From Helicobacter fennelliae (GTDB lineage Bacteria > Campylobacterota > Campylobacteria > Campylobacterales > Helicobacteraceae), in contig NZ_UGIB01000001.1 in NCBI RefSeq assembly GCF_900451005.1, positions 372,001 through 436,000 on the forward strand: a stretch of DNA of 64,000 nt, read 5' to 3'. A model generated the notes under the pieces. The model was not told the DNA's origin, made no database searches, and worked only from the letters and a program-made list of their open reading frames with translations. How positions within the stretch are numbered: the first letter of the stretch is position 1; each line of letters starts with the position of its first letter. Below are positions 1 to 9,717 of the stretch, in pieces. Position numbers and translations under genes: made by a program.

Positions 1-2
1 TT

Positions 3-359
3 TTAGTCAATTACGCACTTAATAATCAAAAACCAACACAATTTCATTATCTTGAAAATGGCATAAAGCTTGATATGATAAATGAGCAAATCTACAAAAA
101 CGATCAAGAGGTGTTTTTATCGCCCAAACTCAAAAAATTCTTTTGGTTTCTTATGTCAAACGCCAATCAAGTTGTCGCGTATGAAAGTATCATCTCGTAT
201 GTGTATGATAATGAAGCCAGTCTCAATACACTTCGAATGGCGATTGTGAGAATCAAGAAATTTTTAGAAAGTGAGGATATTATCACCAATGTTTCAGGTG
301 CAGGCTATCTACTCAAAATCAACAAAACCGAACCAAACACCCATAATAAACTCGCATAA
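3..359 (+). CDS. OmpR/PhoB-family response regulator, C-terminal part (5' end outside window)
   Basis: The reading frame is open to the left edge, so this is the 3' end of a longer gene. The visible 118 residues form one winged-helix effector domain: a short beta strand region (YLENGIKLD), then LSPKLKKFFWFLM, the recognition helix region with SLNTLRMAIVRIKKFLE, and the wing VSGAGYLL. This pattern is that of the DNA-binding domain of OmpR/PhoB response regulators; the receiver domain would lie upstream, outside the window. An internal ATG at 75 is probably not the start, because the domain begins before it. The regulon cannot be told from what is here. The gene ends about 90 bp before rpoD. 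Confidence 0.75.
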   Translation, partial: LVNYALNNQKPTQFHYLENGIKLDMINEQIYKNDQEVFLSPKLKKFFWFLMSNANQVVAYESIISYVYDNEASLNTLRMAIVRIKKFLESEDIITNVSGAGYLLKINKTEPNTHNKLA

Positions 360-452
360 TTTATAGCTTATGTTTTATGTGAGTTTAATCTATTTTTAGA
401 TAATATTACAGATTAAAAACTTTACTCCACACAGAATCTATAAAGGGTAGAA

Positions 453-2315
453 ATGTCCGCTAAAGAAATCAACCAAAACCTAGAAAAGCTTTTCAAAGAA
501 ACCGATCAAAAAATGGTCTCGCATGAAGGGATCGCTCAGATTCTGCAAAAGCCACCAACCCAAGCACAAGTCAAAAAAATCCAAGAGCTCGCAGAAAAAT
601 ACAAATGCAAACTTGTCAGTGCTTCTGAACTTGCTAAAACGCTCAATACCAAAGACAAAATCAAGCTTGAAGAAGAGCGCAAAAAGATTCTTGATGAAGA
701 GCTTGAGAGCGAATTTGACTTTATGAAAGAGCGCGAACTGCTTGAATGGAGCAGAAGTGATAGCCCCGTTAGAATGTATTTGCGCGAAATGGGGCAGATA
801 GAGCTTCTCACAAAAGAAGAGGAAGTCGAATTTAGCAAGCAAATCGAATTTGGCGAAAATATCATCTTAGATGCGATTTGCTCTGTGCCATATTTGATTG
901 ATTTTATTTATGATTACAAAGAAGCACTCATCAATCGTGAAAGACGCGTCAAAGAATTATTTAAAAGCTTTGATGATGAAGAGGGCGAAAATGGGGAAGA
1001 TGATTTTGATAGCGATGATGAGCTTGATGAACTTGATGAATACGAAAATGGAGAATCTAGACGTCCAGTCTCCAAAAAAGATCAACGGCGCATTGAAAAA
1101 GTGCTAGAGAGCTTCAAAGCTCTTGATAAAGCCAAAAAAGATTGGCTTAAAACCATAGAATCTAACGCCTCACAGCCAGAAGATGATTTGTTTTTGATTC
1201 TAACCCTCGCGCACAAAAAAGAGATTTTAAAGACAAAATTGCTCGATCTTGGACCCACAAGCAAGCTTATCAATGAAATCGTGCGCGCTATGGAAAATAG
1301 CCTAAAAAGTGGCGATGGATTTGAGCGAGAGCTCAAAAGACTTGAATACAAACTGCCGCTTTTTAATGATACATTAAGAGACAATCACAAGAAGATTTTG
1401 GATAATATCACCAATATGACGCGTGAAGACATCGTCGCTGCGGTGCCAGAAGCAACAATGGTAAGCGTATATGTCGAGCTTAAAAAACTCTTCCAAACAA
1501 AAGAAGCAAGCGATGGCGGGTTTGATCTTGATCCAGAAAAACTCAAAGAGATTTTGGAGCAAATCAAGCGCGGAAAACTCATCTCTGACAAAGCCAAAAC
1601 CAAAATGGCAAAATCTAATCTCCGCCTTGTCGTAAGCATCGCCAAACGTTACACAAATCGCGGACTGCCATTTTTAGACCTCATACAAGAGGGCAATATC
1701 GGGCTTATGAAAGCTGTGGATAAATTCGAATACAAAAAAGGCTTTAAATTCTCCACTTATGCGACATGGTGGATACGACAAGCAATATCACGCGCAATAG
1801 CCGATCAAGCGCGCACAATTCGGATTCCAATCCATATGATTGAGACGATTAATAGAATCCACAAAATTATGCGTAAATATGTGCAAGAAACAGGCAAAGA
1901 ACCAGATGTTGAAACAATCGCTCAAGAAGTAGGTTTAAGTGTAGATAAAGTCAAAAATGTGATAAAAATCACCAAAGAGCCTGTGAGCCTTGAAGCACCA
2001 ATTGGCAATGATGATGACGGGAAGTTTGGGGATTTTGTCGAGGATAGAAGCAGTATCACGCCAATGGAATATATCCTCAAAGAGGATTTGCGCGCTCAAA
2101 TTGAAGATGTGCTTGACCAACTCAATGAGCGCGAAAGAGCCGTGATAAAAATGCGCTTTGGGCTACTTGATGATGAGAGCGATCGCACATTAGAGGAAAT
2201 AGGTAAAGAGCTTAATGTAACGCGTGAGCGTGTGCGACAGATAGAATCTAGCGCAATAAAAAAACTCAAGCACCCAAAAGTCGGACGCAAACTTAAAAAT
2301 TACATCGAAGAATAA
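453..2315 (+). CDS. rpoD: RNA polymerase primary sigma factor RpoD (sigma-70)
   Basis: Housekeeping sigma factor that directs core RNA polymerase to -10/-35 promoters. The 620 residues show the family order: N-terminal region 1.1, region 1.2 ([23 protein letters not shown], split here across residues 102-124), a long non-conserved spacer, region 2 from about residue 387 ([19 protein letters not shown], then [13 protein letters not shown] for -10 recognition and melting), region 3, and the region 4 helix-turn-helix near residue 590 (RERVRQIE). The spacer holds a very acidic stretch at about residues 173-200 ([20 protein letters not shown]), consistent with the lineage-specific non-conserved region. 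The start ATG follows a GGGTAG ribosome binding site. Identification is secure. Confidence 0.97.
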   Translation: MSAKEINQNLEKLFKETDQKMVSHEGIAQILQKPPTQAQVKKIQELAEKYKCKLVSASELAKTLNTKDKIKLEEERKKILDEELESEFDFMKERELLEWSRSDSPVRMYLREMGQIELLTKEEEVEFSKQIEFGENIILDAICSVPYLIDFIYDYKEALINRERRVKELFKSFDDEEGENGEDDFDSDDELDELDEYENGESRRPVSKKDQRRIEKVLESFKALDKAKKDWLKTIESNASQPEDDLFLILTLAHKKEILKTKLLDLGPTSKLINEIVRAMENSLKSGDGFERELKRLEYKLPLFNDTLRDNHKKILDNITNMTREDIVAAVPEATMVSVYVELKKLFQTKEASDGGFDLDPEKLKEILEQIKRGKLISDKAKTKMAKSNLRLVVSIAKRYTNRGLPFLDLIQEGNIGLMKAVDKFEYKKGFKFSTYATWWIRQAISRAIADQARTIRIPIHMIETINRIHKIMRKYVQETGKEPDVETIAQEVGLSVDKVKNVIKITKEPVSLEAPIGNDDDGKFGDFVEDRSSITPMEYILKEDLRAQIEDVLDQLNERERAVIKMRFGLLDDESDRTLEEIGKELNVTRERVRQIESSAIKKLKHPKVGRKLKNYIEE

Positions 2316-2470
2316 TGTAAAAAATAGTGTAAAGAATAACGACAAGAATAGTAAAAAATAATATAAAATAGCGTGAAAATAGCAAAAAATAGATGTAAAA
2401 ATAGCCGTGCAAAATCGCTCAAGCAAAGAAATAATCCGATACACATAAAAACAAAAAAGCAAACAGAAGC

Positions 2471-4126
2471 ATGAAATATAAGAATCCAAATCAGAATCTA
2501 AAGCGATGGAATCTCACAAGTCGTATGCCACATTTTAGCTATCATCTCCTTATAGCCCTGTGTTGTTGCATTTTTGGCATTGTGTATAATCTCTCTTTTT
2601 GGGAGAGGGCTTCGAGTTTTGTTAATCAAAATGGTGGATTCTCATTATATGTCTCGCTCTTTGTTGCGTTTGTGCTGATTATTTGGCTTTGCATTGAGAT
2701 TATTACTTTTAGGGTGTATGCGCGCTATATGCTAGCACTTTTATTTTTGATTTGTGCGTGTAGTGCGTTTTTTATGGATTCACTCAAAATAGGTATTAAT
2801 AAAAGCATTATAGAATCTTTGCTTAACACGAGCTTTCGAGAGGCAAAAGATTTTTTGAGCCTAAAGTTTATTGTGTATTTGATTGTTGCGGCATTTTTGC
2901 CAATGTGTATTCTTTTTTGCATTCCGCTTCGCCAAACTTCATTTATTCAAGACTGCAAGCAAAAAGCACTTATTATCCCTTGTCTTATTATTTTGATTGG
3001 CACTCTTTATGTTACACAAGGGCAAAAAATCATCTTTACTTTCAAAAACACAGGCGGTTTAATGTTTGTGCTAAATCCCATAGCCCCAATTCGTGCTGCT
3101 GGAGATTATGTGATTGACAAAGTCATACTTCCTAAATCCTACACGCACATCGGCTTAGACGCCCACACTCTTGCCAAAAACAAACTCTTTGTGCTAATAA
3201 TCGGAGAATCTGCTCGGGCGCAAAACCTTGCCTCCTATGGATATAACAAAAACACAACGCCATTTACAAGCAAAATCCAAAATATTATTTATTTCAAAAA
3301 TTTCTACTCTTGCGGTGTGATTACAGCTATTTCTATCCCATGTATGCTGACACATCACACACAGCAAACCTATATCCACAGAGATTTAGCCCAATACACA
3401 GATAACCTACTTGATGTCGCGCAATATGCAGGCTATAATGTATGGTGGGTAAGCAATAATGGAGGCGGTTGTATTGGCGGGGTGTGTAATAGACTGCCGC
3501 AATCGCAGATTGTGTATTTTAATCAACCCAAACAACTCGATACAGATATGCTTCCTCAAATCCAAGACATCATCACACATGCCAAACCAAATACCTTTAT
3601 CGTGATAAATCTCTTAGGAAGCCATGGTCCTCGCTATGATCTCAAATACCCCAAACAATTTGAATACTTCACACCCGTATGCCAAGATGAAACGCTCGCA
3701 AACTGCCCGCAAGAGCATATCATTAATGCTTATGATAATTCGCTGATTCATACTGATTTTTTTATCTCAGAAGTGATTGCTATGCTTGAAAAATCTCACT
3801 TTATAGATTCTAGTCTATGGTATGTAAGCGATCATGGCGAGAGTTTGGGTGAGTTTGGGCAATATATGCATGGTGGGTTTCCCTATACCATAGCACCACA
3901 AACCCAAAAACATATCCCATCAATGATATGGCTTAAAAGCCCATTTGGGGGGAGGGCAAAGAACAATCAAAGTATGCCATACCAAACAAACCATACAAAA
4001 TGGCAAAAAATCCTAGAATCTAAACAAAACCACATGCTAAGCCATGATTATATTTTTTCTACCATTCTCTCACTTCTTGAGATCCAAACACAAATCTATG
4101 ATAAAGATTTTGATATTTTGCGCTAA
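2471..4126 (+). CDS. eptA: Lipid A phosphoethanolamine transferase (EptA family)
   Basis: Inner-membrane enzyme that moves phosphoethanolamine from phosphatidylethanolamine to lipid A, lowering surface charge and cationic peptide binding. About five hydrophobic segments fill residues 20-190. They are followed by a periplasmic sulfatase-fold domain with the metal-binding GESAR motif (about residue 245), the YGYNKNTTPF segment, the nucleophile region CGVITAIS with Thr285, and the VSDHGESLG metal site near residue 452. The usual CGTxTA reads CGVITA here, so the first Thr is lost but the presumed nucleophile is kept. In H. pylori EptA acts after LpxE removes the 1-phosphate; a PAP2 phosphatase that could do this is at 20249. 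The gene stands alone between rpoD and purM. Confidence 0.9.
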   Translation: MKYKNPNQNLKRWNLTSRMPHFSYHLLIALCCCIFGIVYNLSFWERASSFVNQNGGFSLYVSLFVAFVLIIWLCIEIITFRVYARYMLALLFLICACSAFFMDSLKIGINKSIIESLLNTSFREAKDFLSLKFIVYLIVAAFLPMCILFCIPLRQTSFIQDCKQKALIIPCLIILIGTLYVTQGQKIIFTFKNTGGLMFVLNPIAPIRAAGDYVIDKVILPKSYTHIGLDAHTLAKNKLFVLIIGESARAQNLASYGYNKNTTPFTSKIQNIIYFKNFYSCGVITAISIPCMLTHHTQQTYIHRDLAQYTDNLLDVAQYAGYNVWWVSNNGGGCIGGVCNRLPQSQIVYFNQPKQLDTDMLPQIQDIITHAKPNTFIVINLLGSHGPRYDLKYPKQFEYFTPVCQDETLANCPQEHIINAYDNSLIHTDFFISEVIAMLEKSHFIDSSLWYVSDHGESLGEFGQYMHGGFPYTIAPQTQKHIPSMIWLKSPFGGRAKNNQSMPYQTNHTKWQKILESKQNHMLSHDYIFSTILSLLEIQTQIYDKDFDILR

Positions 4127-4173
4127 ATTTAAGTATAATGCGATACAAATCAAGGAAATCGCAAGGAAATCGT

Positions 4174-5162
4174 ATGCTAACTTACAAAGATTCTGGTGTC
4201 AATATCGATGAAGGCAACGCGCTTGTAGATAAGCTCAAGCTATTAGTCAAAACGACATTTGATACAAATGTGATTGGGGGATTGGCTCTTTTTCTGGAGT
4301 GTATGCCCTGCCTTCAGGATACAAAGAGCCGGTTTTGTTAGCAGCAACTGATGGCGTAGGCACAAAACTTCGCCTTGCTATCGAGTCTTGCAAGCTTAGC
4401 ACTATTGGAATCGATCTTGTCGCGATGTGTGTCAATGATCTTATCTGTAATTTTGCAAGCCCGATGTTTTTTTTGGATTATTATGCCACAGGCAAACTCC
4501 ACAAAGATCAAGCTTTGAGAGTCATTGAGGGCATTGTAGAGGGTTGCAAAATCGCTGAATGCGCCCTTATCGGTGGAGAGAGTGCTGAAATGCCCGGAAT
4601 GTATGCACAAAACGACTTTGATTTAGCTGGATTTGCAGTAGGTATCGCAGAAAAAAGCGAAGTCCAAGCAGAATCCAAAATCAAACAAGGCGATGTGCTT
4701 ATCGCACTGCCAAGTAGCGGATTGCACTCAAATGGCTATTCATTAGCGCGCAAGATTTTGTTTGAGACACTCAAGATGAAATTTGATGATATGATAAATG
4801 GCACACCGCTCATTGATGTGCTATTAGCGCCTACAAACATCTATGTCAAAACCTTCAAACACAATAAACATCTCATCAATGCCCTAGCGCATATCACAGG
4901 TGGCGGAATAATCGAGAATCTACCTAGAATTTTGCCTCAAGGCTTTGGCGCACATATACAAACCTCACTCATTCCAAAACAAGAAATATTCAACATCTTA
5001 TCACAGCACATCGACAAACAAGAAGCCTATCGAGTGTTTAATATGGGAGTTGGTATGATTTTTGCTTTACCAACAAGTAATGTAGATGTCGTTCTACGCA
5101 ATACAGGAGGTTTTGCTATAGGAGAAATTGTCGAAGGTGAGACAATCCGAATCATTGACTAG
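4174..5162 (+). pseudogene. purM: Phosphoribosylformylglycinamidine cyclo-ligase PurM, broken by a 1-base frameshift
   Basis: PurM makes aminoimidazole ribotide from FGAM and ATP, the fifth step of purine synthesis. The N-terminal frame (MLTYKDSGVNIDEGNALVDK, start 4174) and the C-terminal frame (from about 4281, YALPSGYKEPVLLAATDGVG) are both well conserved and join at a run of five G (4276-4280). Adding one G restores the expected VIGGIGSFSGVYALPSG and gives a 329-residue protein, the normal length. Later family motifs are intact: GVGTKLRLA, GGESAEMPG, GLHSNGYSLAR, HITGGGI. An essential-pathway gene broken in a short homopolymer, with no other decay, suggests either a sequencing error or a very recent mutation. 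I would treat the encoded function as probably present until reads are checked. Confidence 0.85.
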
Positions 5163-5198
5163 ACTTAATTGAGATTATGATAAGGGATAAGAAATAAA

Positions 5199-6023
5199 AT
5201 GAAATTCAAAATGTTTTTCAGAGCATATACACTACCTTTAGTGATCCTGCTTATAGGCGTTGGATTATATTATATCATCGTTGTTTATGGGATCAAAAAA
5301 ACCCCTAACTTCGCCTCATTATCAACGCTCAATACCCCAATCACACAAGATCCACTATCTCAAATCAATATCACGCAAAACAATCCAACCCCAAATCAAC
5401 TAGAATCTCAAGATAAAGAATCTCAAGACAATCCTCAAGTAGATTCTGCAAACGCTAATACAAATGCGACTTCCACAAATACAACTTCTAGCACTACTGC
5501 GCCTGAAAGCCCAATTACTCTCACCCAAGCAGAGCTGACTACACAAACGCAAAATCTACCAGTAGAGATTTTAGATCAAGAGCCTGCAAATCCTCAAGAT
5601 CTAAATCAGAATCTAAACCCAGAACAGAATCTAAATCAGAATCCAGCCCAAAATCTAAATAATTATTTTGTCAATGTCTATAATGCCAATGTCCGCCAAG
5701 CCCCATCAACATCAAGTCAAGTCATAGATAAAGTTTTCTTCGGACAAGAGATTGCAGTTCGCGAGATCAAGGATAATTGGGCACAGCTTGCATCTGGAGG
5801 ATTTGTCTCACATGCCTTACTTTCTGCTGATAAACCAATAATCATAGCCTTCAGCCCATCAAGCACGCTCAATATCCGGGAACAGCCATCAACAAGCGCA
5901 AAAATCATCGGCTCTTTGCGCCCAAATCAAGAAGTGCGTATCACACAAATCCAAAGCAATGGCTGGGCGCAACTTGAATCTGGAGGATTTGTTTTATACC
6001 AACTCCTTAAAGAAAAACAATGA
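5199..6023 (+). CDS. Membrane-anchored protein with two bacterial SH3 domains
   Basis: One N-terminal transmembrane segment (about residues 9-30, LPLVILLIGVGLYYIIVVYG) is followed by a long Asn/Gln/Thr/Ser-rich linker (about 35-155, partly built from NQNLN repeats encoded by AATCAGAATCTAAA units). Two SH3_3-type domains occupy about 157-208 and 214-274, each carrying the NVRQAPS/NIREQPS turn and a GGFV segment. Such proteins usually sit in the periplasm and bind cell wall peptides. The stop codon overlaps the aroE start, so it is in an operon with aroE and rnr, and purM lies 36 bp upstream. No catalytic domain is visible, and a precise role cannot be given. Confidence 0.7.
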   Translation: MKFKMFFRAYTLPLVILLIGVGLYYIIVVYGIKKTPNFASLSTLNTPITQDPLSQINITQNNPTPNQLESQDKESQDNPQVDSANANTNATSTNTTSSTTAPESPITLTQAELTTQTQNLPVEILDQEPANPQDLNQNLNPEQNLNQNPAQNLNNYFVNVYNANVRQAPSTSSQVIDKVFFGQEIAVREIKDNWAQLASGGFVSHALLSADKPIIIAFSPSSTLNIREQPSTSAKIIGSLRPNQEVRITQIQSNGWAQLESGGFVLYQLLKEKQ

Positions 6024-6811
6024 AGCAATTTTGTGTCTTTGGGAATCCAATAGCACATTCTCTCTCGCCACTTATCCATAATGCCATCTTGCAATCGCTT
6101 AATCTTCCATATCTGTATGGGCGATTTCACTTACAAGAGGCTAAACATCTCAAAGCCACATTTTTGCAACTCAAACTCAGTGGCGCAAATATCACACTTC
6201 CATTCAAAGAGCAAGCCTTTAGGCAAGCTGATGAAGTGCGAGGGATCGCGCAAGAAATCGGTGCTGTAAATACCTTTGTCTATGAAGATGGCAAAATCAT
6301 CGGCTACAATACCGATGCGCTTGGATTCTGGACGACGATTAAAGACAAAAACATTCAAACCGCACTTCTTATAGGCGCGGGCGGAAGTGCAAAGGCAATC
6401 GCACTTATCCTCAAACAAAACAACATCAATGTCTTTGTTACCAATCGCTCGACTGATAAAGCACATATTTTTGAGGAAAAAAACATTCCTTTTGTAAGCC
6501 AAGATAAACTTCTAAACACGCGCTATGATCTCATCATCAACGCCACAAGCGCGACTTTGCATAATACTCTGCCTTTGAGAGAATCTCTATTGTATCCTTT
6601 GTTTGAGAGCGCAAAAATCGCGTATGATTTGATGTATGGCGGGCAAAATATATTTTTAGATTCTGCAAAGCGACACAATCTACACACGCAAGATGGGCAA
6701 GATATGCTAATCTGGCAGGCTATTTTTGCATTGCAGCTTTTCTGTCCTGAGCTTAGCCAAAAACTATGCGATAAAGAAGCGTATCGCATTATGTCTTTGG
6801 TTTGCAAGTGA
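6020..6811 (+). CDS. aroE: Shikimate dehydrogenase
   Basis: NADPH-dependent reduction of 3-dehydroshikimate to shikimate in aromatic amino acid and folate precursor synthesis. The 263 residues open with the substrate-binding FGNPIAHSLSPLIHN. GANITLPFKEQAF follows, with the catalytic Lys, then the NADP-binding glycine loop LIGAGGSAKAIALIL (about residue 118) and the VTNRS motif. DMLIWQAIFALQLF near the C terminus is the usual substrate-side helix. Length matches the family. The ATG overlaps the stop of the SH3 gene (ATGA), and the 3' end overlaps rnr, which points to translational coupling. Confidence 0.93.
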   Translation: MKQFCVFGNPIAHSLSPLIHNAILQSLNLPYLYGRFHLQEAKHLKATFLQLKLSGANITLPFKEQAFRQADEVRGIAQEIGAVNTFVYEDGKIIGYNTDALGFWTTIKDKNIQTALLIGAGGSAKAIALILKQNNINVFVTNRSTDKAHIFEEKNIPFVSQDKLLNTRYDLIINATSATLHNTLPLRESLLYPLFESAKIAYDLMYGGQNIFLDSAKRHNLHTQDGQDMLIWQAIFALQLFCPELSQKLCDKEAYRIMSLVCK

Positions 6812-8742
6812 AAGAATTTCTGATTTCACTCTGCTTTGGAATACGAGAGATTCCAAAAAAGCATCTTGCTCTTTTTGAGCAAATCAAATCCTGCGGGGCG
6901 ATTGATAAATCCTACTCTAAAGGTTTTAGACTTGCCAAGCAATTTATCATCGCACAAGCCCACATCACAAATCATGGAGTTTTCCTCACAAATATCGCCT
7001 ACCCCAAACAAAAAGATATGCGTCTCAAACACCGATCAAAATACCTCCGCGACCAAGATCTAGCCCTTGTGCTTGTCGCGACAAAATACCCCAAAATCAT
7101 TAAGATTCTCTCATCAGATAAGCACAATCATCCTCGCCTCATTTATCTTGAAAAGAAAAAAGGCAAAATCATAGGCATATCACTCAAAAATCAAGACACA
7201 ATCACATTGCCATTCTCACAAAAATCCTTGCTTGAGTTACCAAAATATTGTGTTTTGAGCTATGATAAAGATCGCATTTTAGATATTTTTGGCTCTCTTT
7301 TAGACCCACAAGTCGATGAGGCGATTTCACTATATTTAGGAGGGCGAGAATCTCATTTTTCAAAAGATGCGCTAAATCTTGCCCAAAGCTTTGGAGAAGA
7401 GGTGGATTCTAGTTTGTATCCGCACAGAAGGGATTTAAGAGGGCTTGATTTTGTAAGTATCGATCCAAATGACGCCAAAGATTTTGATGATGTGATTTTT
7501 TGGGATCAACAAAACTCTACCTTATACATCGGTATCGCCGATGTCAGCGAATATGTAACCCCAAACACAGCACTTGATTTGGAAGCCAAAAACCGCTGCT
7601 TTAGTTTGTATTTTCCGCATATCTGCCACCCTATGCTACCAAGCGCACTTAGCGAGAATCTATGCTCTCTGAAAAAAAACCAAACAAAGCTTGCTATGGT
7701 TTGGGAGATTACACTTCACAAACGTACCAAACTACCCTTGCGCGCGAAGCTTTTTGAAGCCCTCATCACCCCAAAGCAAAATCTAAGCTACGAAGAAGTG
7801 GATTTGTTTTTGCAAGATTCTAAAAATAGCAAGAAAAACCACCCAAAAGTCTATCCATTTGCATGGCTTAAAAATCTTGCTTTGGTTACCCAAAGGCTCA
7901 AATCTCACCGCTTAAAATTTGGATTTGATTTTTATTCTGAAGAGATAAAACAGCATTTAGATTCTAGCCAAATGCTCTCACACATCACGATACAAACACC
8001 AACCCTAGCCCATAGCCTCATCGAAGAATGTATGCTACTTGCAAATATTTCAAGCGCGCAAATGCTTAGAGACAATCTCAATAGTGAGGGAATCTATCGT
8101 GTGCATAATGAACCTACAAAAGACAGAATCCATGCTCTTTTTGTGCGATTAAGCGAGCTTGGTTTTACAATCCCAAAAGGCAAGCTCCACGCACAAATCC
8201 AAGCAATCCAAGCCCTTGCTAAGCCCACTGCCAAAGAAATCGATAAACTCATCATAAAAGCCCAGCAAGAAGCCCATTATGCATATCATGCAGAGAAGCA
8301 TTTTGGTTTGGGGTTTGATGCTTATACGCATTTCACTTCGCCCATACGGCGATATAGCGATATTCTCGCGCATAGACTCTTAAAGCTCCTCCTCCAAACA
8401 TCAAATGCCAAAACACAAAAGCAACTTCATTTTGTCCTAGAATCTATACAAGCTATTATCCCAATCCTCAATGAAAAAGAAAGGCAAATCGCCAAAATCG
8501 AAATGGACTTCAAAGACAGAAAATACGCTCGCCTCGCGTATGCCAATAAAGGCTTAATAGTAGAGATAAGTATCATTGATGAGCGATACCCAATACTTGC
8601 CACAATCACCAGTGAGATATTGTTTGGAGCGAGGGTGTATGTAGAATCTAGCACAGAGCTTGAAGTCAATCAAACCTACAAAGCCTCCATTATAGACGCA
8701 AATATTGCAAGTGGCAAAATCTGGACTCAAATCATATCTTAA
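6808..8742 (+). CDS. rnr: Ribonuclease R / VacB-type 3'-5' exoribonuclease
   Basis: Processive RNA exonuclease of the RNB family, about the length of the H. pylori enzyme (about 644 residues). The RNB domain shows the metal-binding SIDPNDAKDFDDVIFW (four Asp), the conserved FTSPIRRYSDILAHRLL near the C-terminal side of the domain, and the HEPTKDRI-like region. The N-terminal cold-shock-type part is weakly conserved. The C-terminal S1 region is short (about 60 residues), as in Campylobacterota homologues. I chose GTG 6808, which overlaps the aroE stop as GTGA; a TTG at 6802 in the same frame would add two residues. It ends 18 bp before the convergent deacetylase gene. Confidence 0.88.
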   Translation: MKEFLISLCFGIREIPKKHLALFEQIKSCGAIDKSYSKGFRLAKQFIIAQAHITNHGVFLTNIAYPKQKDMRLKHRSKYLRDQDLALVLVATKYPKIIKILSSDKHNHPRLIYLEKKKGKIIGISLKNQDTITLPFSQKSLLELPKYCVLSYDKDRILDIFGSLLDPQVDEAISLYLGGRESHFSKDALNLAQSFGEEVDSSLYPHRRDLRGLDFVSIDPNDAKDFDDVIFWDQQNSTLYIGIADVSEYVTPNTALDLEAKNRCFSLYFPHICHPMLPSALSENLCSLKKNQTKLAMVWEITLHKRTKLPLRAKLFEALITPKQNLSYEEVDLFLQDSKNSKKNHPKVYPFAWLKNLALVTQRLKSHRLKFGFDFYSEEIKQHLDSSQMLSHITIQTPTLAHSLIEECMLLANISSAQMLRDNLNSEGIYRVHNEPTKDRIHALFVRLSELGFTIPKGKLHAQIQAIQALAKPTAKEIDKLIIKAQQEAHYAYHAEKHFGLGFDAYTHFTSPIRRYSDILAHRLLKLLLQTSNAKTQKQLHFVLESIQAIIPILNEKERQIAKIEMDFKDRKYARLAYANKGLIVEISIIDERYPILATITSEILFGARVYVESSTELEVNQTYKASIIDANIASGKIWTQIIS

Positions 8743-8759
8743 CTACTCTTGACTGCATC

Positions 8760-9644
8760 TCAATCATCAATAAAATCGCCCTGCTCTATCTCGCCCAAAA
8801 GCTTAAATCTAAAGCCTTGCTCCAAAAGCTTTGGCAAAGCTTTTATCATACCTTGTGCGCTTTGGCTTTGAGGCTGATTCATATGCGCTAGGATAATATC
8901 TCCACTTTTGGCGCGCAACAAATTTGCAGCAACCCTATCCGCACCCAAAGTCGCACCATAATCCGCACTAAAGCTAAATCCAGCCGCCCTATATCCCAAA
9001 TCACGCAGAATCTGCAAAGAAATCTCATCATAATATGCCGTGCCTGATCGAAAAAATCGCGGAATTTTTCCTGTGAGATGTGAAATCACATTGGCATTGA
9101 TTTGTATTTCTTGGAGAATCTCTGAGAGTGATTGCGTGGATTTGATATGATAAATCTCGCGTGGAGTGATAGAGAGCGGACGATGCAAAAAGCCATGATT
9201 TTGGATTTCAAACAAAGGATTTGAAGCAAGATCCAAAAAATACTCTCTATTTGCAGCAATCCACCTCGCATTGACAAAAAGAGTGGCTTTGATATTGTAC
9301 TGGATAAGAAATTCAATCAATACACGATCGATTTTTGAGCCATTTTTGCCTCCACACGCATCAAGAGTTAAGGCAAGCTCTTTTTGCTCTATGCCATTTA
9401 TGCGACTTGGTTTAAATTTTTTGATAATACCTTTTAGATTCTCGCCCCACTGGCTTGATGGATTTGCTTCCTTTGCATGCGCGCGAGTATAAGCTTCAAT
9501 ATAAGCGTGAGTGTAAGTGCGATTAATCATTATGTATGATAGAGATTGGGCTGTGGGTGTGTTTTGCAAAGAATCAAAGTTCATCGGCACTACAAACGCA
9601 ATCCACGCAAGCCATATAAAGTGGTGCATATAGGATTTTTTCAT
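8760..9644 (-). CDS. Polysaccharide deacetylase (NodB homology domain), exported
   Basis: A hydrophobic N terminus (MKKSYMHHFIWLAWIAFVVP) suggests a signal peptide or anchor. The NodB fold follows, with LTLDACGG (motif 1, catalytic Asp), ATLFVNARWI, the metal-site segment QNHGFLHRPLS (two His), and FFRSGTAYYD (motif 3). Motif 1 reads LDACGG instead of TFDDG, a variant seen in extracytoplasmic divergent members. The likely reaction is removal of N-acetyl groups from peptidoglycan or another surface glycan, but the substrate is not determined. The gene lies convergent to rnr and downstream of polA on the same strand, with about 70 bp between them. Confidence 0.75.
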   Translation of the reverse strand: MKKSYMHHFIWLAWIAFVVPMNFDSLQNTPTAQSLSYIMINRTYTHAYIEAYTRAHAKEANPSSQWGENLKGIIKKFKPSRINGIEQKELALTLDACGGKNGSKIDRVLIEFLIQYNIKATLFVNARWIAANREYFLDLASNPLFEIQNHGFLHRPLSITPREIYHIKSTQSLSEILQEIQINANVISHLTGKIPRFFRSGTAYYDEISLQILRDLGYRAAGFSFSADYGATLGADRVAANLLRAKSGDIILAHMNQPQSQSAQGMIKALPKLLEQGFRFKLLGEIEQGDFIDD

Positions 9645-9717
9645 TGCGCGTGCATATCCTTGAGTGTATCTCCTCGTATATGCTTGATGTGTTTTTTGGT
9701 GTGTGCTGTGTGTATTG

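Noticed and set aside
480-842. Antisense frames across rpoD, polA, tlpD and other genes
   Set aside because: They mirror strongly conserved genes on the other strand and show no motifs of their own.
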